Assembly (NCBI GenBank): GCA_017538365.1
Contig: JAFYIZ010000033.1
Location: 1-64,000, forward strand
DNA length: 64,000 nucleotides
DNA from: a bacterium
GTDB taxonomy: Bacteria > UBP6 > UBA1177
Direction: 5' to 3'
In this document: piece by piece, positions 7,986 through 16,386 of the stretch
Position numbering within the stretch: position 1 is the stretch's first letter
Layout of the letters: each line of letters starts with the position of its first letter
Notes under the pieces: model-generated
The model's input: the letters and a program-made list of their open reading frames with translations, nothing else
Database searches by the model: none
Told to the model about the DNA's origin: nothing
Made by a program: the position numbers and the translations under genes

Positions 7986-9227
7986 ATGAACATTCTGGTA
8001 ACGGGCGCGGCTGGTTTTGTAGGCCGCAATTTAGTCGAAAATCTCAAAAATATACGCGATGGCAAAAACAGGACGAGACCGAATCTTTCGATAGGTGAAA
8101 TTTTTGAATACGACCTCGGGAATACCGCATCAGAGCTTGATCAGTGGTGTCAAAAAGCAGATTTTGTCTTCAATCTGGCAGGTGTGAACAGGCCGAAAGA
8201 CCCGAAAGAGTTCAGAGAGGGGAATTTCGGTTTTGCTTCAACTTTGTTAGACACGCTCAAAAAGCACAAAAACAAGGCACCAGTCATGCTTTCAAGCTCG
8301 CTTCAGGCAACTTTAGCCGGGCGTTTCGGAACTTCGGAATACGGCCTCAGCAAAAAAGCGGGAGAAGAACTTTTCTTTGATTACGCAAAAGAGACAGGCG
8401 CAGAAGTTTTTGTTTACCGCTTTCCCAATTTGGTAGGAAAGTGGGTGAGACCAAACTACAACAGTGCGGTCGGGACTTTCTGCAACAACATCGCGAACGA
8501 TCTTCCGATAACGGTGAATGACCCGAGCGTAGTTCTTGAAATGCTTTTTATCGACGATCTGATTGATGAAATGCTTGATGCGATGGAAGGTCATCCGCAC
8601 AGATGCGACTATCCGGCAGCGGGCGAAGTTGTTGACGGTGTTGAATTCGACGGCCTCACTCCGCTTTGGCGTGAATCAGGCAGATACTGCGGTGCAAAAG
8701 TCACTCACAAAGCGACTCTGGGTTACATTGTGGAATGCCTGAACAAGTTTCACGATCAGCCCAAAACTTTGATGATGCCCGAAATTGCGCCAGACAGTTT
8801 CGAAAAAAAGCTCTATTCGATGTATCTCAGCTATCTTCCGAAAGAAAAAGTCGCGTTCGACCTCAAAATGAACTGTGACGACAGAGGAAGTTTCACTGAA
8901 ATAATGAAGACATTCGACCACGGCCAGTTTTCGGTCAACATCAGCAAACCCGGCATCACAAAAGGGGAACACTGGCACAACACGAAATGGGAATTTTTCA
9001 TCGTAGTAAGCGGTCACGGCCTCATTCAGGAGCGAAAGATAGGAACAAACGAAGTTATCGAATTTGAAGTGAGCGGAGAAAAAATCAAGGCAGTCCACAT
9101 GCTTCCGGGATACACTCACAATATAATCAACCTTTCAAAGACTGAGAATTTAGTCACGCTGATGTGGGCGAATGAGACCTTCGACCCGAATCATCCCGAC
9201 ACTTTTTTTGAAAAAGTCGTGAAATAG
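7986..9227 (+). CDS. capF: CapF/WbjC-type bifunctional reductase with C-terminal cupin
   Basis: This encodes 413 residues. The N-terminal two thirds are an SDR domain (TGAAGFVGRN at 6-15, active-site YGLSK near 118-122). The last 130 residues form a cupin with HWHNTKWEFF as metal-binding segment and a later PGYTHN. This pairing is diagnostic for CapF, whose cupin acts as C-3 epimerase and whose SDR half reduces C-4, giving UDP-6-deoxy-L-talosamine. An insertion near residues 205-225 is longer than I expect. It lies between capE and capG in one operon. Confidence 0.9.
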   Translation: MNILVTGAAGFVGRNLVENLKNIRDGKNRTRPNLSIGEIFEYDLGNTASELDQWCQKADFVFNLAGVNRPKDPKEFREGNFGFASTLLDTLKKHKNKAPVMLSSSLQATLAGRFGTSEYGLSKKAGEELFFDYAKETGAEVFVYRFPNLVGKWVRPNYNSAVGTFCNNIANDLPITVNDPSVVLEMLFIDDLIDEMLDAMEGHPHRCDYPAAGEVVDGVEFDGLTPLWRESGRYCGAKVTHKATLGYIVECLNKFHDQPKTLMMPEIAPDSFEKKLYSMYLSYLPKEKVAFDLKMNCDDRGSFTEIMKTFDHGQFSVNISKPGITKGEHWHNTKWEFFIVVSGHGLIQERKIGTNEVIEFEVSGEKIKAVHMLPGYTHNIINLSKTENLVTLMWANETFDPNHPDTFFEKVVK

Positions 9228-9235
9228 GAGGAAAA

Positions 9236-10399
9236 ATGGCGAACTGGAAAGAAAACGGAAAACTGAAACTTCTGATAATCGTAGGCACGAGGCCTGAGAT
9301 AATCCGCCTTGCCGCGGTCATCAAAAAGTGCAGAAAATATTTCGACACGATCCTCGCACACACCGGGCAGAATTACGACTACAATTTGAACGGCGTCTTT
9401 TTTCACGACCTCGAACTTGACGATCCCGAAGTTTACATGGATGCGGTCGGCGAGAATTTAGGTCAGACGATGGGAAACATCATCGCAAAAAGTTACGAGC
9501 TTATGGTTGAACTCATGCCGGATGCTGTGCTTGTGCTGGGAGATACCAACAGCTGCCTTTCAGTCATCGGCGCAAAACGCCTGCACATTCCTATCTTTCA
9601 CATGGAAGCCGGCAACCGCTGCAAGGACGAATGTCTTCCCGAAGAGACCAACCGCCGCATCGTTGACATCATTTCCGATGTAAACATGGCTTATTCAGAG
9701 CACGCAAGAAGATACCTTGCCGACTGCGGTCTGCCGAAAGAACGCACTTATGTCACAGGCTCTCCGATGGCAGAAGTCCTTCACTCAAATCTTGCAAAGA
9801 TCGAAGCCTCCGACATTCACGAAAAACTCGGTTTGAAGAAAGGAAAATACATTCTTCTCTCGGCTCACAGAGAGGAGAATATCGATACCGAAAAAAATTT
9901 CACGAGCCTTTTTTCTGCGATAAATGCGATGGCTGAAAAATATGATATGCCGATACTTTACAGCTGCCACCCGAGAAGCCGCAAAAGGCTCGAGGCAAGC
10001 GGGTTCAAGCTCGATAAACGTGTCATTCAGCACGCTCCGCTAGGTTTCCACGATTACAACTGTCTTCAGATGAACGCTTTCTGCGTCGTTTCAGATTCTG
10101 GAACATTGCCGGAAGAAAGCAGCTTCTTCACATCGGTCGGACATCCGTTCCCGGCAGTCTGCATCAGGACTTCTACCGAACGCCCCGAAGCACTCGACAA
10201 AGCGTGCTTCATTCTTTCCGGAATCGATGCGTTGGGGCTTTTGCAGGCAGTCGATACCGCGGTCGAGATGGTGAAAAACGAGACTGACGGCGGTGCTGTT
10301 CCCGTTCCCGACTACACCGATGAAAACGTGTCCGACAAAGTCGTAAAAATAATCCAGAGCTATACCGGAATAGTCAACAGAATGGTTTGGAGAAAGTAG
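9236..10399 (+). CDS. capG: UDP-N-acetylglucosamine 2-epimerase family, CapG/WbjD type
   Basis: This encodes 387 residues and is the final step of UDP-L-FucNAc synthesis, C-2 epimerisation. The family signature VGTRPEIIR starts at about residue 17. Other hallmarks are HTGQNYD, LGDTNS, HMEAGNRC and a C-terminal SDSGTLPEES. The length fits the family. AGGAGGAAAA precedes ATG 9236. With the two genes upstream it forms a complete capEFG set. It ends before a 280-base gap holding a promoter and repeat copy B, so a transcription break is possible here. Confidence 0.9.
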   Translation: MANWKENGKLKLLIIVGTRPEIIRLAAVIKKCRKYFDTILAHTGQNYDYNLNGVFFHDLELDDPEVYMDAVGENLGQTMGNIIAKSYELMVELMPDAVLVLGDTNSCLSVIGAKRLHIPIFHMEAGNRCKDECLPEETNRRIVDIISDVNMAYSEHARRYLADCGLPKERTYVTGSPMAEVLHSNLAKIEASDIHEKLGLKKGKYILLSAHREENIDTEKNFTSLFSAINAMAEKYDMPILYSCHPRSRKRLEASGFKLDKRVIQHAPLGFHDYNCLQMNAFCVVSDSGTLPEESSFFTSVGHPFPAVCIRTSTERPEALDKACFILSGIDALGLLQAVDTAVEMVKNETDGGAVPVPDYTDENVSDKVVKIIQSYTGIVNRMVWRK

Positions 10400-10479
10400 C
10401 TCTTACGATCACTCTTTCGATTTTTCCTTAATTTGTTTGTTTTAGCGCAAAATTCAATAGATTTTTTAATAAAATTAAA

Positions 10480-10485
10480 TATAAT
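10480..10485 (+). promoter_or_regulatory. -10 element upstream of the DUF3791/DUF3990 operon
   Basis: TATAAT is followed by ACCGCGGTTTT, the same downstream shape as other promoters in the window. No convincing -35 is visible at 16-17 bp. It lies upstream of repeat copy B and could drive the following small operon. Confidence 0.45.
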
Positions 10486-10508
10486 ACCGCGGTTTTGAAC
10501 GTGCCATG

Positions 10509-10675
10509 ACCTCACCCTTGGTACCTCTCCAGTGTGGCGAGGGGAAAAGTGGTCGTCATTCTGAGCGTAGCGAAGAATCTATGAGATGTTTCGGCAAGCC
10601 TCGACATGACGGGAGATCTTTCACATTCGTTCAAGATGACGGAGGTGCGTGTGCGGTTTTGCGGATTATGAGGTG
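10509..10675 (+). repeat. Nested palindromic repeat, copy B
   Basis: The core at 10554-10642 (CGTCATTCTGAG ... AAGATGACGG) differs from copy C at only about two positions. On the left is the arm ACCTCACCC...CTCTCC, which is also present in copy C. The right arm is reduced to GCGGATTATGAGGTG. Copies B and C are direct repeats on either side of the DUF3791-DUF3990-DUF3791 operon. Confidence 0.8.
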
Positions 10676-10680
10676 TAAAT

Positions 10681-10896
10681 ATGAGTGACAGACAGATCGA
10701 ATATTCGGTTTTCTGCATTGAAAATGTTGCGGAGCAACTTGGAAAAACAGGTGCGGAAGTCTTTAATATGCTGAATGAAAGCGGACTTCTGAAATCTTAT
10801 ATCATTCCGTCTTACGAAGCGCTGCACACGCAAAGCAAACAATATATTGTTGATGAGATAATTTCTGTTTTGAAAGAAAGGAATTTAGTCGCATGA
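10681..10896 (+). CDS. DUF3791 protein, putative antitoxin partner
   Basis: This encodes 71 residues with the DUF3791 pattern (YSVFCIENVAEQLG, F-ML-ESGLL, PSYEALHTQS, VDEIISVL), mostly helical. DUF3791 proteins typically neighbour DUF3990 proteins. It overlaps the next start by 4 bases (ATGA), so the two are translationally coupled. It is probably the small regulatory or antitoxin partner of the ADP-ribosyltransferase-like protein, by genomic analogy only. The ATG lies right at the end of repeat copy B, with AGGTG as ribosome site. Confidence 0.75.
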   Translation: MSDRQIEYSVFCIENVAEQLGKTGAEVFNMLNESGLLKSYIIPSYEALHTQSKQYIVDEIISVLKERNLVA

Positions 10897-11387
10897 AGTT
10901 GTATCACGGTTCGACAGTAGTTGTTAAAGATCCGCTTGTTTCTTTCGGGCGTGACGATCTTGATTTTGGCAAAGGTTTCTACACCACCGATTTGAAAGAA
11001 CAGGCCGAGAGCTGGGTCAAGCGCTTTCTCGTTTTGGGAAAACGCTCGTTTGTAAGCGTTTATGATTTTGACAATACTGATATCGAGGAAAAATGCCGCT
11101 ACAGAAAATTCCGTGAATACAACGAAGATTGGCTTGATTTTGTTCTCAACTGCCGTTCGGGCGGACAAGAATTTTTGAATTACGATATAATCGAAGGCGG
11201 GATCGCGAACGACAGAGTCTTCAATACCGTGGAACTCTATTTTTCCGGTCTCATAGACAAAAGCACGGCATTGAGCCGCTTGAAGTATGAAAAACCAAAC
11301 AACCAGATCTGTTTTGTAAATCAGGATATTTTGAATAAAGTCCTGCGTTTTGAAACTTTTTACGAAGTTTTCGGAGCGAAAAAATGA
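10893..11387 (+). CDS. DUF3990 protein, ADP-ribosyltransferase-like putative toxin
   Basis: This encodes 164 residues. KLYHGST at residues 2-8 and LDFGKGFYTT near 29-38 are the hallmark segments of DUF3990. As I recall, Pfam places DUF3990 with the ADP-ribosyltransferase fold. His of YHG and Tyr of GFYTT would bind NAD, and PNNQICF near 143-149 is the conserved C-terminal segment. The target is unknown. It overlaps DUF3791 genes on both sides by 4 bases, giving a tightly coupled triplet. This layout resembles a toxin between two antitoxin-like partners. Toxicity is inference. Confidence 0.75.
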   Translation: MKLYHGSTVVVKDPLVSFGRDDLDFGKGFYTTDLKEQAESWVKRFLVLGKRSFVSVYDFDNTDIEEKCRYRKFREYNEDWLDFVLNCRSGGQEFLNYDIIEGGIANDRVFNTVELYFSGLIDKSTALSRLKYEKPNNQICFVNQDILNKVLRFETFYEVFGAKK

Positions 11388-11644
11388 GAGCCGACAAAAC
11401 ACTTTTGCAGATGAAATATGCGAGGATCATCGCTCTGATTGCGAAACGTGCTGGCATAGACTCTGAAAAAGCAATGGACATGTTTTATAACTCAAAAACC
11501 TATATGTTCATGAGCCAGGGGATAAGTGATTTTCATTGTTTGAGTGACAATTATCTTGCTGAAGAAGTTTTGCGGGAACAAGAAAAGGAACAAGTAAGGG
11601 AACAAGTAAAGGAGCAAGTAAGCATGGAGGTCGTTGAAAAATGA
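11384..11644 (+). CDS. Second DUF3791-like protein with EQVK repeat tail
   Basis: This encodes 86 residues. The first 60 resemble DUF3791 (YARIIALIAKRAG, FYNSKTYMFM, LSDNYLAEE). The tail is an EQEK-EQVR-EQVK-EQVS repeat predicted to be helical. The tail is encoded by four 12-bp tandem units at 11576-11623. It overlaps the DUF3990 gene by 4 bases. Two DUF3791 genes around one DUF3990 gene is notable. They are clearly diverged from each other, so this is not a recent duplication. Confidence 0.65.
   Translation: MRADKTLLQMKYARIIALIAKRAGIDSEKAMDMFYNSKTYMFMSQGISDFHCLSDNYLAEEVLREQEKEQVREQVKEQVSMEVVEK
11576..11623 (+). repeat. 12-bp tandem repeat, four units, in the second DUF3791 gene
   Basis: Four units near GAACAAGTAAGG lie head to tail. 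Each adds four residues (EQ-x-K/R/S), so changes in copy number would keep the frame and lengthen or shorten the helical tail. Confidence 0.75.
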
Positions 11645-11670
11645 ATCTCCTCTTCATAAATTCGGTTCAA

Positions 11671-11882
11671 ACCTCACCACTAACCCCTCTCCAGTGTGGC
11701 GAGTGGAGAAATGGTCGTCATTCTGAGCGCAGCGAAGAATCTATGAGATGTTTCGGCAAGCCTCAACATGACGGGAGATCTTTCACATTCGTTCAAGATG
11801 ACGGAGGTGCGTGTTCTGTTCTCCCTTCTCCACACTGGAGAAGGGTCGGGGATGAGGTTAGAGAAGGGTTGGGGATGAGGTC
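11671..11882 (+). repeat. Nested palindromic repeat, copy C (most complete)
   Basis: The core at 11716-11804 nearly equals copy B. It is enclosed by inverted arms: ACCTCACCACTAACCCCTCT at 11671 and, on the right, CACTGGAGAAGGGTCGGGGA followed by TGAGGTT, with a further partial copy (GAGAAGGGTTGGGGATGAGG) next to it. One palindromic repeat thus looks inserted into another. The open frame that can be read through it (11641-11907) is repeat sequence rather than a gene. Confidence 0.8.
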
Positions 11883-11903
11883 GATCCCGGAGGTGTTAAA
11901 TAG

Positions 11904-13901
11904 ATGACTTTATCACAGAAAAAAGATGAGATAAGAAGATTTTTCGGAATGAAGCACTGGGTCGTTATATCGGCGATGCTCGTTGTCTATGACATTCTGG
12001 CGGTCTCTCTTGCGTATTTCCTTGCTCTCTGGCTGCGTTTCGATTGCAGTTTCAGTTCCATTCCAAAATACTATTTTGGGAGTTGGCAGGTATTCGCGCC
12101 GTTTTATGCATTTGTATGTGTCATTGTTTTTTATTCGCTCAGGCTTTACAAGGTCATCTGGCGTTTTGCAAGCTACAGCGAGATGCTGAGGATGATGCTC
12201 GCGACTGCGGTCACGACTGTTTTTCATATCGCTGCGATCACAGTGTTCGTAAAAAGAATGCCGGTCTCATACTATATCATCGGTCCTGTAATACAGTTCA
12301 TTCTGACGCTGGGGATACGTTTCCTCTACAGGGTCTACAACTTCATCAGGATAGATCCCCGTTTTGAGAGAAGGGCTTCGGAAAGGATCAACGTCATGCT
12401 GATCGGTGCCGGCAATGCGGGGCAGATGCTCATCCGTGATGTCAAAAACGCGAGAGGTCTCAAGGACAAGATAGTCTGCATCATAGACGACAATGACAAC
12501 AAGTGGAATCGCTATATCGAGGGAATTCCCGTCGTCGGCGGCAGAGAGATGATCATGTCGAGCGTTGTCAAATACGGCGTCAAAAAGATATATATCGCAC
12601 TTCCTTCCGCGACGATGGCCCAGAGGAGGGATATCCTTGCAATATGCCAGGAGACAGGATGTGAGCTTAAGAACCTTCCAGGCATGTATCAGCTGGTTAG
12701 CGGCGATGTGACTGTATCCAATCTGCGGAAAATTTCTATCGAGGATCTGCTCGGGCGGGAACCTGTAAAAGTGCAGACGGAAGAGGTCTTCGATTTTATA
12801 TGCGGCAAGACGGTCCTTGTCACAGGCGGAGGCGGTTCGATCGGTTCTGAACTTTGCAGGCAGATCGCGGTGCATAACCCGAAAACGCTTATTATTTTCG
12901 ATGTCTATGAAAACAATGCATACGATATCCAGCTTGAGCTTCGTGAAAAATATTCCAAACTTAATCTTGTGACGCTCATCGGTTCAGTCAGGGATTCCAG
13001 AAAAATGTTCCAGGTGTTTGAAGATTATAAGCCCGATATCGTCTATCACGCAGCTGCCCACAAACATGTCCCTCTCATGGAAGACAGCCCATGCGAAGCG
13101 GTCAAAAACAATGCGATCGGTACTTACAAAACGGCTTATGCCGCGATGGTGCACAACTGCAAACGTTTCGTGCTTATCTCCACTGATAAAGCGGTCAACC
13201 CGACCAACATCATGGGTGCGAGCAAGCGTCTGTGCGAAATGATAATACAGAGTTTTGATTCCAAGATCAAAGCTGGAGAGGCAGCTCAGATCCCGCAGCT
13301 TTTCACCCACTACACAAAGACGAAAAGCGGCAAGGAGAAACTCGATGTTGCGCGAAATGCAGAATTTTTCCGCAATATCAAAACTGAATTCGTGGCTGTG
13401 CGTTTCGGAAACGTTCTCGGAAGCAACGGCTCTGTGATACCGATCTTTAAAAAGCAGATCGAAAAGGGCGGTCCTGTCACAGTGACTCACCCTGACATCA
13501 TCCGCTATTTCATGACGATACCCGAGGCGGTCACTCTTGTCATGCTGGCGGGCACTTACGCAAAAGGGGGAGAGATCTTCGTTCTTGATATGGGAAGCCC
13601 CGTCAAGATAGACACTCTTGCAAGAAACCTTATCCGTCTTTCCGGTTACAAGCCCGACATCGACATCAAGATCGACTACACCGGTCTTCGTCCAGGCGAA
13701 AAACTTTATGAAGAGAAACTTCTGGCGGAAGAAGGGACAAAAAAGACTGAAAACGAGAAGATACATATAGGATGCCCCATCAAATTCAATACTGATAAAT
13801 TTCTCGATGATCTGAATAAACTGATGGATGAAGCCTATGCGAACAATGCCGATATAAGGAGCCTTGTGGCTGAAATGGTAAGCACATATCACCCGCAGTA
13901 A
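11904..13901 (+). CDS. WbpM/CapD-like membrane UDP-sugar 4,6-dehydratase
   Basis: This encodes 665 residues. Four N-terminal membrane helices (about 18-150) lead into two Rossmann regions. The first is at MLIGAGNAG near 165. The second is the catalytic domain with VTGGGGSIGSE near 302 and the dehydratase active site STDKAVNPTNIMGASK, where Met replaces Tyr. This is the layout of WbpM, which converts UDP-GlcNAc to the UDP-4-keto-6-deoxy product used for QuiNAc or D-FucNAc. A phosphoglycosyl transferase and an SDR reductase follow, as in Pseudomonas O-antigen loci with WbpL and WbpV. CGGAGGTG precedes the ATG, immediately after repeat C. Confidence 0.9.
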   Translation: MTLSQKKDEIRRFFGMKHWVVISAMLVVYDILAVSLAYFLALWLRFDCSFSSIPKYYFGSWQVFAPFYAFVCVIVFYSLRLYKVIWRFASYSEMLRMMLATAVTTVFHIAAITVFVKRMPVSYYIIGPVIQFILTLGIRFLYRVYNFIRIDPRFERRASERINVMLIGAGNAGQMLIRDVKNARGLKDKIVCIIDDNDNKWNRYIEGIPVVGGREMIMSSVVKYGVKKIYIALPSATMAQRRDILAICQETGCELKNLPGMYQLVSGDVTVSNLRKISIEDLLGREPVKVQTEEVFDFICGKTVLVTGGGGSIGSELCRQIAVHNPKTLIIFDVYENNAYDIQLELREKYSKLNLVTLIGSVRDSRKMFQVFEDYKPDIVYHAAAHKHVPLMEDSPCEAVKNNAIGTYKTAYAAMVHNCKRFVLISTDKAVNPTNIMGASKRLCEMIIQSFDSKIKAGEAAQIPQLFTHYTKTKSGKEKLDVARNAEFFRNIKTEFVAVRFGNVLGSNGSVIPIFKKQIEKGGPVTVTHPDIIRYFMTIPEAVTLVMLAGTYAKGGEIFVLDMGSPVKIDTLARNLIRLSGYKPDIDIKIDYTGLRPGEKLYEEKLLAEEGTKKTENEKIHIGCPIKFNTDKFLDDLNKLMDEAYANNADIRSLVAEMVSTYHPQ

Positions 13902-13913
13902 GATGAGGAAAAC

Positions 13914-14756
13914 ATGTTGATTTTTTTGATAGTTCTGATCTCCGTTTTTGCGGTAGTTTTTGCAGTCATGTCTCTCACCGCCGTTATAAAAAAGCCTTCA
14001 TCAGTGTTTAAGGATAGGCCTGAAGAACAGAATCCCATGCAGGGAAAGATGGTCGTATTTGTTGAGAATGAAACGGAACCTGAAAACGCAGACGGTGTCA
14101 GAGGGCACTTGGAAGCTATCGCGGATAGCTGCCATAAGGCCGGAATATATGAAGCTGTAGTGAAGAGATCTCTTGATATCATCTTAAGTTTTTGCGGACT
14201 TGTTGTTCTTTCTCCCGTGTTTGCATTTCTTAGCCTCTGGATAATGATCGATGATCCGGGCCCGGTGCTCTTTACGCAGAAACGGATAGGCAAGGACAAA
14301 CAGTATTTTAAACTCCACAAATTCCGTTCCATGAAAATGGATACCCCGCACAATGTTCCGACGCACATGCTGGAAAATCCTGAACAATATATCACAAAGA
14401 GCGGTAGATTCATTCGCGCTCACAGTTTGGACGAACTTCCTCAGATCTGGGATATCTTTATTGGAAACATGAGTGTCATCGGGCCGCGTCCCGCTTTATG
14501 GAATCAGGATCTGCTGACATCTGAGAGAGACAAGTGGAAAGCTAACGACATCAAGCCCGGGCTTACCGGATGGGCGCAGATCAATGGTCGTGACGAGTTG
14601 GAGATCCCTGTTAAAGCCAGGCTGGACGGAGAGTATGTCGAGAAGGAGAGCTTCTTCTTTGACTGCAGATGCTTTATCGGAACAGTGTTCAGTGTTGCCC
14701 GCGGGGAGGGTGTTGTCGAAGGCGGAACAGGTGAGATGAAGAAGAAGGAAAAATAG
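13914..14756 (+). CDS. Initiating sugar-phosphate transferase (polyprenyl-phosphate phosphoglycosyl transferase)
   Basis: This encodes 280 residues. A first hydrophobic helix (1-25) and linker precede the transferase core from about residue 80. The core has VKRSLDIILS, a reentrant helix, QKRIGKDKQYFKLHKFRSM, SLDELPQIWD, IGPRPAL and PGLTGWAQINGRD. These are the motifs of monotopic phosphoglycosyl transferases (WcaJ/PglC superfamily), which start lipid-linked glycans at the inner membrane. The extra N-terminal helix and roughly 80-residue linker are more than the PglC minimum. From its place between WbpM-like and WbpV-like genes I infer that it transfers an N-acetyl-6-deoxyhexosamine phosphate. 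Confidence 0.88.
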   Translation: MLIFLIVLISVFAVVFAVMSLTAVIKKPSSVFKDRPEEQNPMQGKMVVFVENETEPENADGVRGHLEAIADSCHKAGIYEAVVKRSLDIILSFCGLVVLSPVFAFLSLWIMIDDPGPVLFTQKRIGKDKQYFKLHKFRSMKMDTPHNVPTHMLENPEQYITKSGRFIRAHSLDELPQIWDIFIGNMSVIGPRPALWNQDLLTSERDKWKANDIKPGLTGWAQINGRDELEIPVKARLDGEYVEKESFFFDCRCFIGTVFSVARGEGVVEGGTGEMKKKEK

Positions 14757-14762
14757 GTTTTG

Positions 14763-15593
14763 ATGATGAAAAACGTTCTTATAGCCGGAGCAAAAAGTTA
14801 TATCGGTGAATCTTTTAAAGAATTCTTGTCTCAGTGGCCTGATGAATACTCTGTTAATGTGATGGACACACTGGGGTTGAAGCCTGTTCCCGAAATGTTT
14901 AAAGGTGTCGATGCTATCTTCTGTGTTGCAGGGATCGCCCACATAAAAGAAACGGCAGAAAATCGTCATCTTTATTTCGATGTGAACCGGGATCTTGTCG
15001 TGGAGATAGCAAAAACGGCGAAGTCTGCAGGTGTCAAACAGTTCGTTCTGCTCTCATCGATGTCAGTATACGGACTTGAAGTCGGAAGGATAACGAAAGA
15101 TAGCGAGCCTGCTCCTGTCACAGCTTACGGAAAGAGCAAATTGGAAGCGGATGAAGAGATAAAGAAACTGGAAGATGAAAATTTTGTGTTCACTTGTCTC
15201 AGACCTCCGATGGTCTATGGAAAGAACTGCACGGGAAACTATCGTGCACTTAGGAAGTTCGCCCTTAAATCTCCAATTTTTCCGAATTATCAGAATAGGC
15301 GTTCGATGGTCTATATCGGAAACCTGTGTGAATTCGTAAAGTGCTGTATTGACGAGAGACGCGCAGGCTTATTCTTCCCGCAGAATGCTGAATACACAAA
15401 CACAAGTGAGATGGTGACGGCGATAGCGGAAGCTCATGGGAAAAAGATAAAACTGACAAAAATTTTCAACTTGGCGATCAAGATCGCTCCGATCAATGTG
15501 GTTAGAAAAGTGTTCGGTAACTTGGTTTACGAGCCTGTGGACACAGTGGATAAATACGGGGTTAAGGAAAGTATCAAACTGACAGAGGAATAA
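14763..15593 (+). CDS. NAD-dependent epimerase/reductase, WbpV-like
   Basis: This encodes about 276 residues. The Rossmann segment LIAGAKSYIGES starts at about residue 6 and is shorter than the classic GxxGxxG. The catalytic triad is visible as SSMSVYG and AYGKSK (YxxxK). ATG 14763 and 14766 are adjacent starts, and the ribosome site is weak. The position after WbpM- and WbpL-like genes suggests a C-4 reductase making UDP-QuiNAc or UDP-FucNAc, but an epimerase is also possible. Confidence 0.8.
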   Translation: MMKNVLIAGAKSYIGESFKEFLSQWPDEYSVNVMDTLGLKPVPEMFKGVDAIFCVAGIAHIKETAENRHLYFDVNRDLVVEIAKTAKSAGVKQFVLLSSMSVYGLEVGRITKDSEPAPVTAYGKSKLEADEEIKKLEDENFVFTCLRPPMVYGKNCTGNYRALRKFALKSPIFPNYQNRRSMVYIGNLCEFVKCCIDERRAGLFFPQNAEYTNTSEMVTAIAEAHGKKIKLTKIFNLAIKIAPINVVRKVFGNLVYEPVDTVDKYGVKESIKLTEE

Positions 15594-15604
15594 GATAGGT
15601 GAAT

Positions 15605-16366
15605 ATGAATAAATTGGAAAAGATCACCATTCTCATGGCGGCATACAACGCCGAAAGAACGATAAGATCTGCTATCGAATCGGTGTCGGCGCAGACCTGT
15701 GCTGATTGGGAACTCATCGTCGTGAACGACTGTTCGAAAGATGGGACTCAGGCGATCGTTTCTGAATTTGCCGCGAAAGATCTGCGGATCAAACTCATTA
15801 ACAATGAGACCAATCTCGGTGTTTCGCTCACCCGCAAAAAAGCTCTTGATACAGCGACGGGGGCATGGATCGCGGTGCTTGACAGCGACGATATGTGGGC
15901 ACCGAACAAACTCGAAAAGCAGCTTGCTTTTGCTAAAAAGACTGGTGCTGATCTCGTTTTCACCGCTTCGGCGTTTATGGATAATGATGGCAACCCGATA
16001 GACTGGGTGCAGCACGCTCCAGAGACTGTTTCATACTGCGAACTTTTGAAGCAGAACATTATTTCCAATTCATCTGCTTTGGTGAAAAGGGATTTGTATG
16101 AAAAGTTTTATGCTATCGGGGATAAGATGCATGAAGATTTTGCGATGTGGCTCAATATCATCAAAGCGGGATATAAAGCCTGTGGATTGGACGAACCTCT
16201 TTTGATATATCGTCTTGCTAAGTCATCAAAATCAAGCAACAAACTGAAAGCGGCTAAAATGACTTGGAATGCTTACAGATATATCGGCTTAAATCCTTTG
16301 ACAGCGTCATATTATATGTGCTGGTATACAATAAAAAGTTTGTTGAAATACAGAAATTTGAAGTAA
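15605..16366 (+). CDS. Family 2 glycosyltransferase
   Basis: This encodes about 253 residues from ATG 15605; an in-frame GTG at 15599 is the alternative. It has the GT-A fold. ILMAAYNAERTI near the start, VVNDCSKDGT, and VLDSDDMWAP (the DxD region) are standard GT2 motifs. HEDFAMWLNI near residue 176 matches the conserved ED region. It probably adds a sugar to the lipid-linked repeat unit on the cytoplasmic face; donor and acceptor cannot be read from sequence. Confidence 0.85.
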   Translation: MNKLEKITILMAAYNAERTIRSAIESVSAQTCADWELIVVNDCSKDGTQAIVSEFAAKDLRIKLINNETNLGVSLTRKKALDTATGAWIAVLDSDDMWAPNKLEKQLAFAKKTGADLVFTASAFMDNDGNPIDWVQHAPETVSYCELLKQNIISNSSALVKRDLYEKFYAIGDKMHEDFAMWLNIIKAGYKACGLDEPLLIYRLAKSSKSSNKLKAAKMTWNAYRYIGLNPLTASYYMCWYTIKSLLKYRNLK

Positions 16367-16386
16367 TATAATTTGGAGAAATTATT

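Noticed and set aside
10506-10718. Short open frames on both strands between capG and the DUF3791 gene
   Set aside because: They lie across repeat copy B and share the repeat-derived peptide seen elsewhere.
11641-11907. An 88-codon open frame after the second DUF3791 gene
   Set aside because: It is the translation of nested repeat copy C, including the spurious HSERSEES-type peptide.
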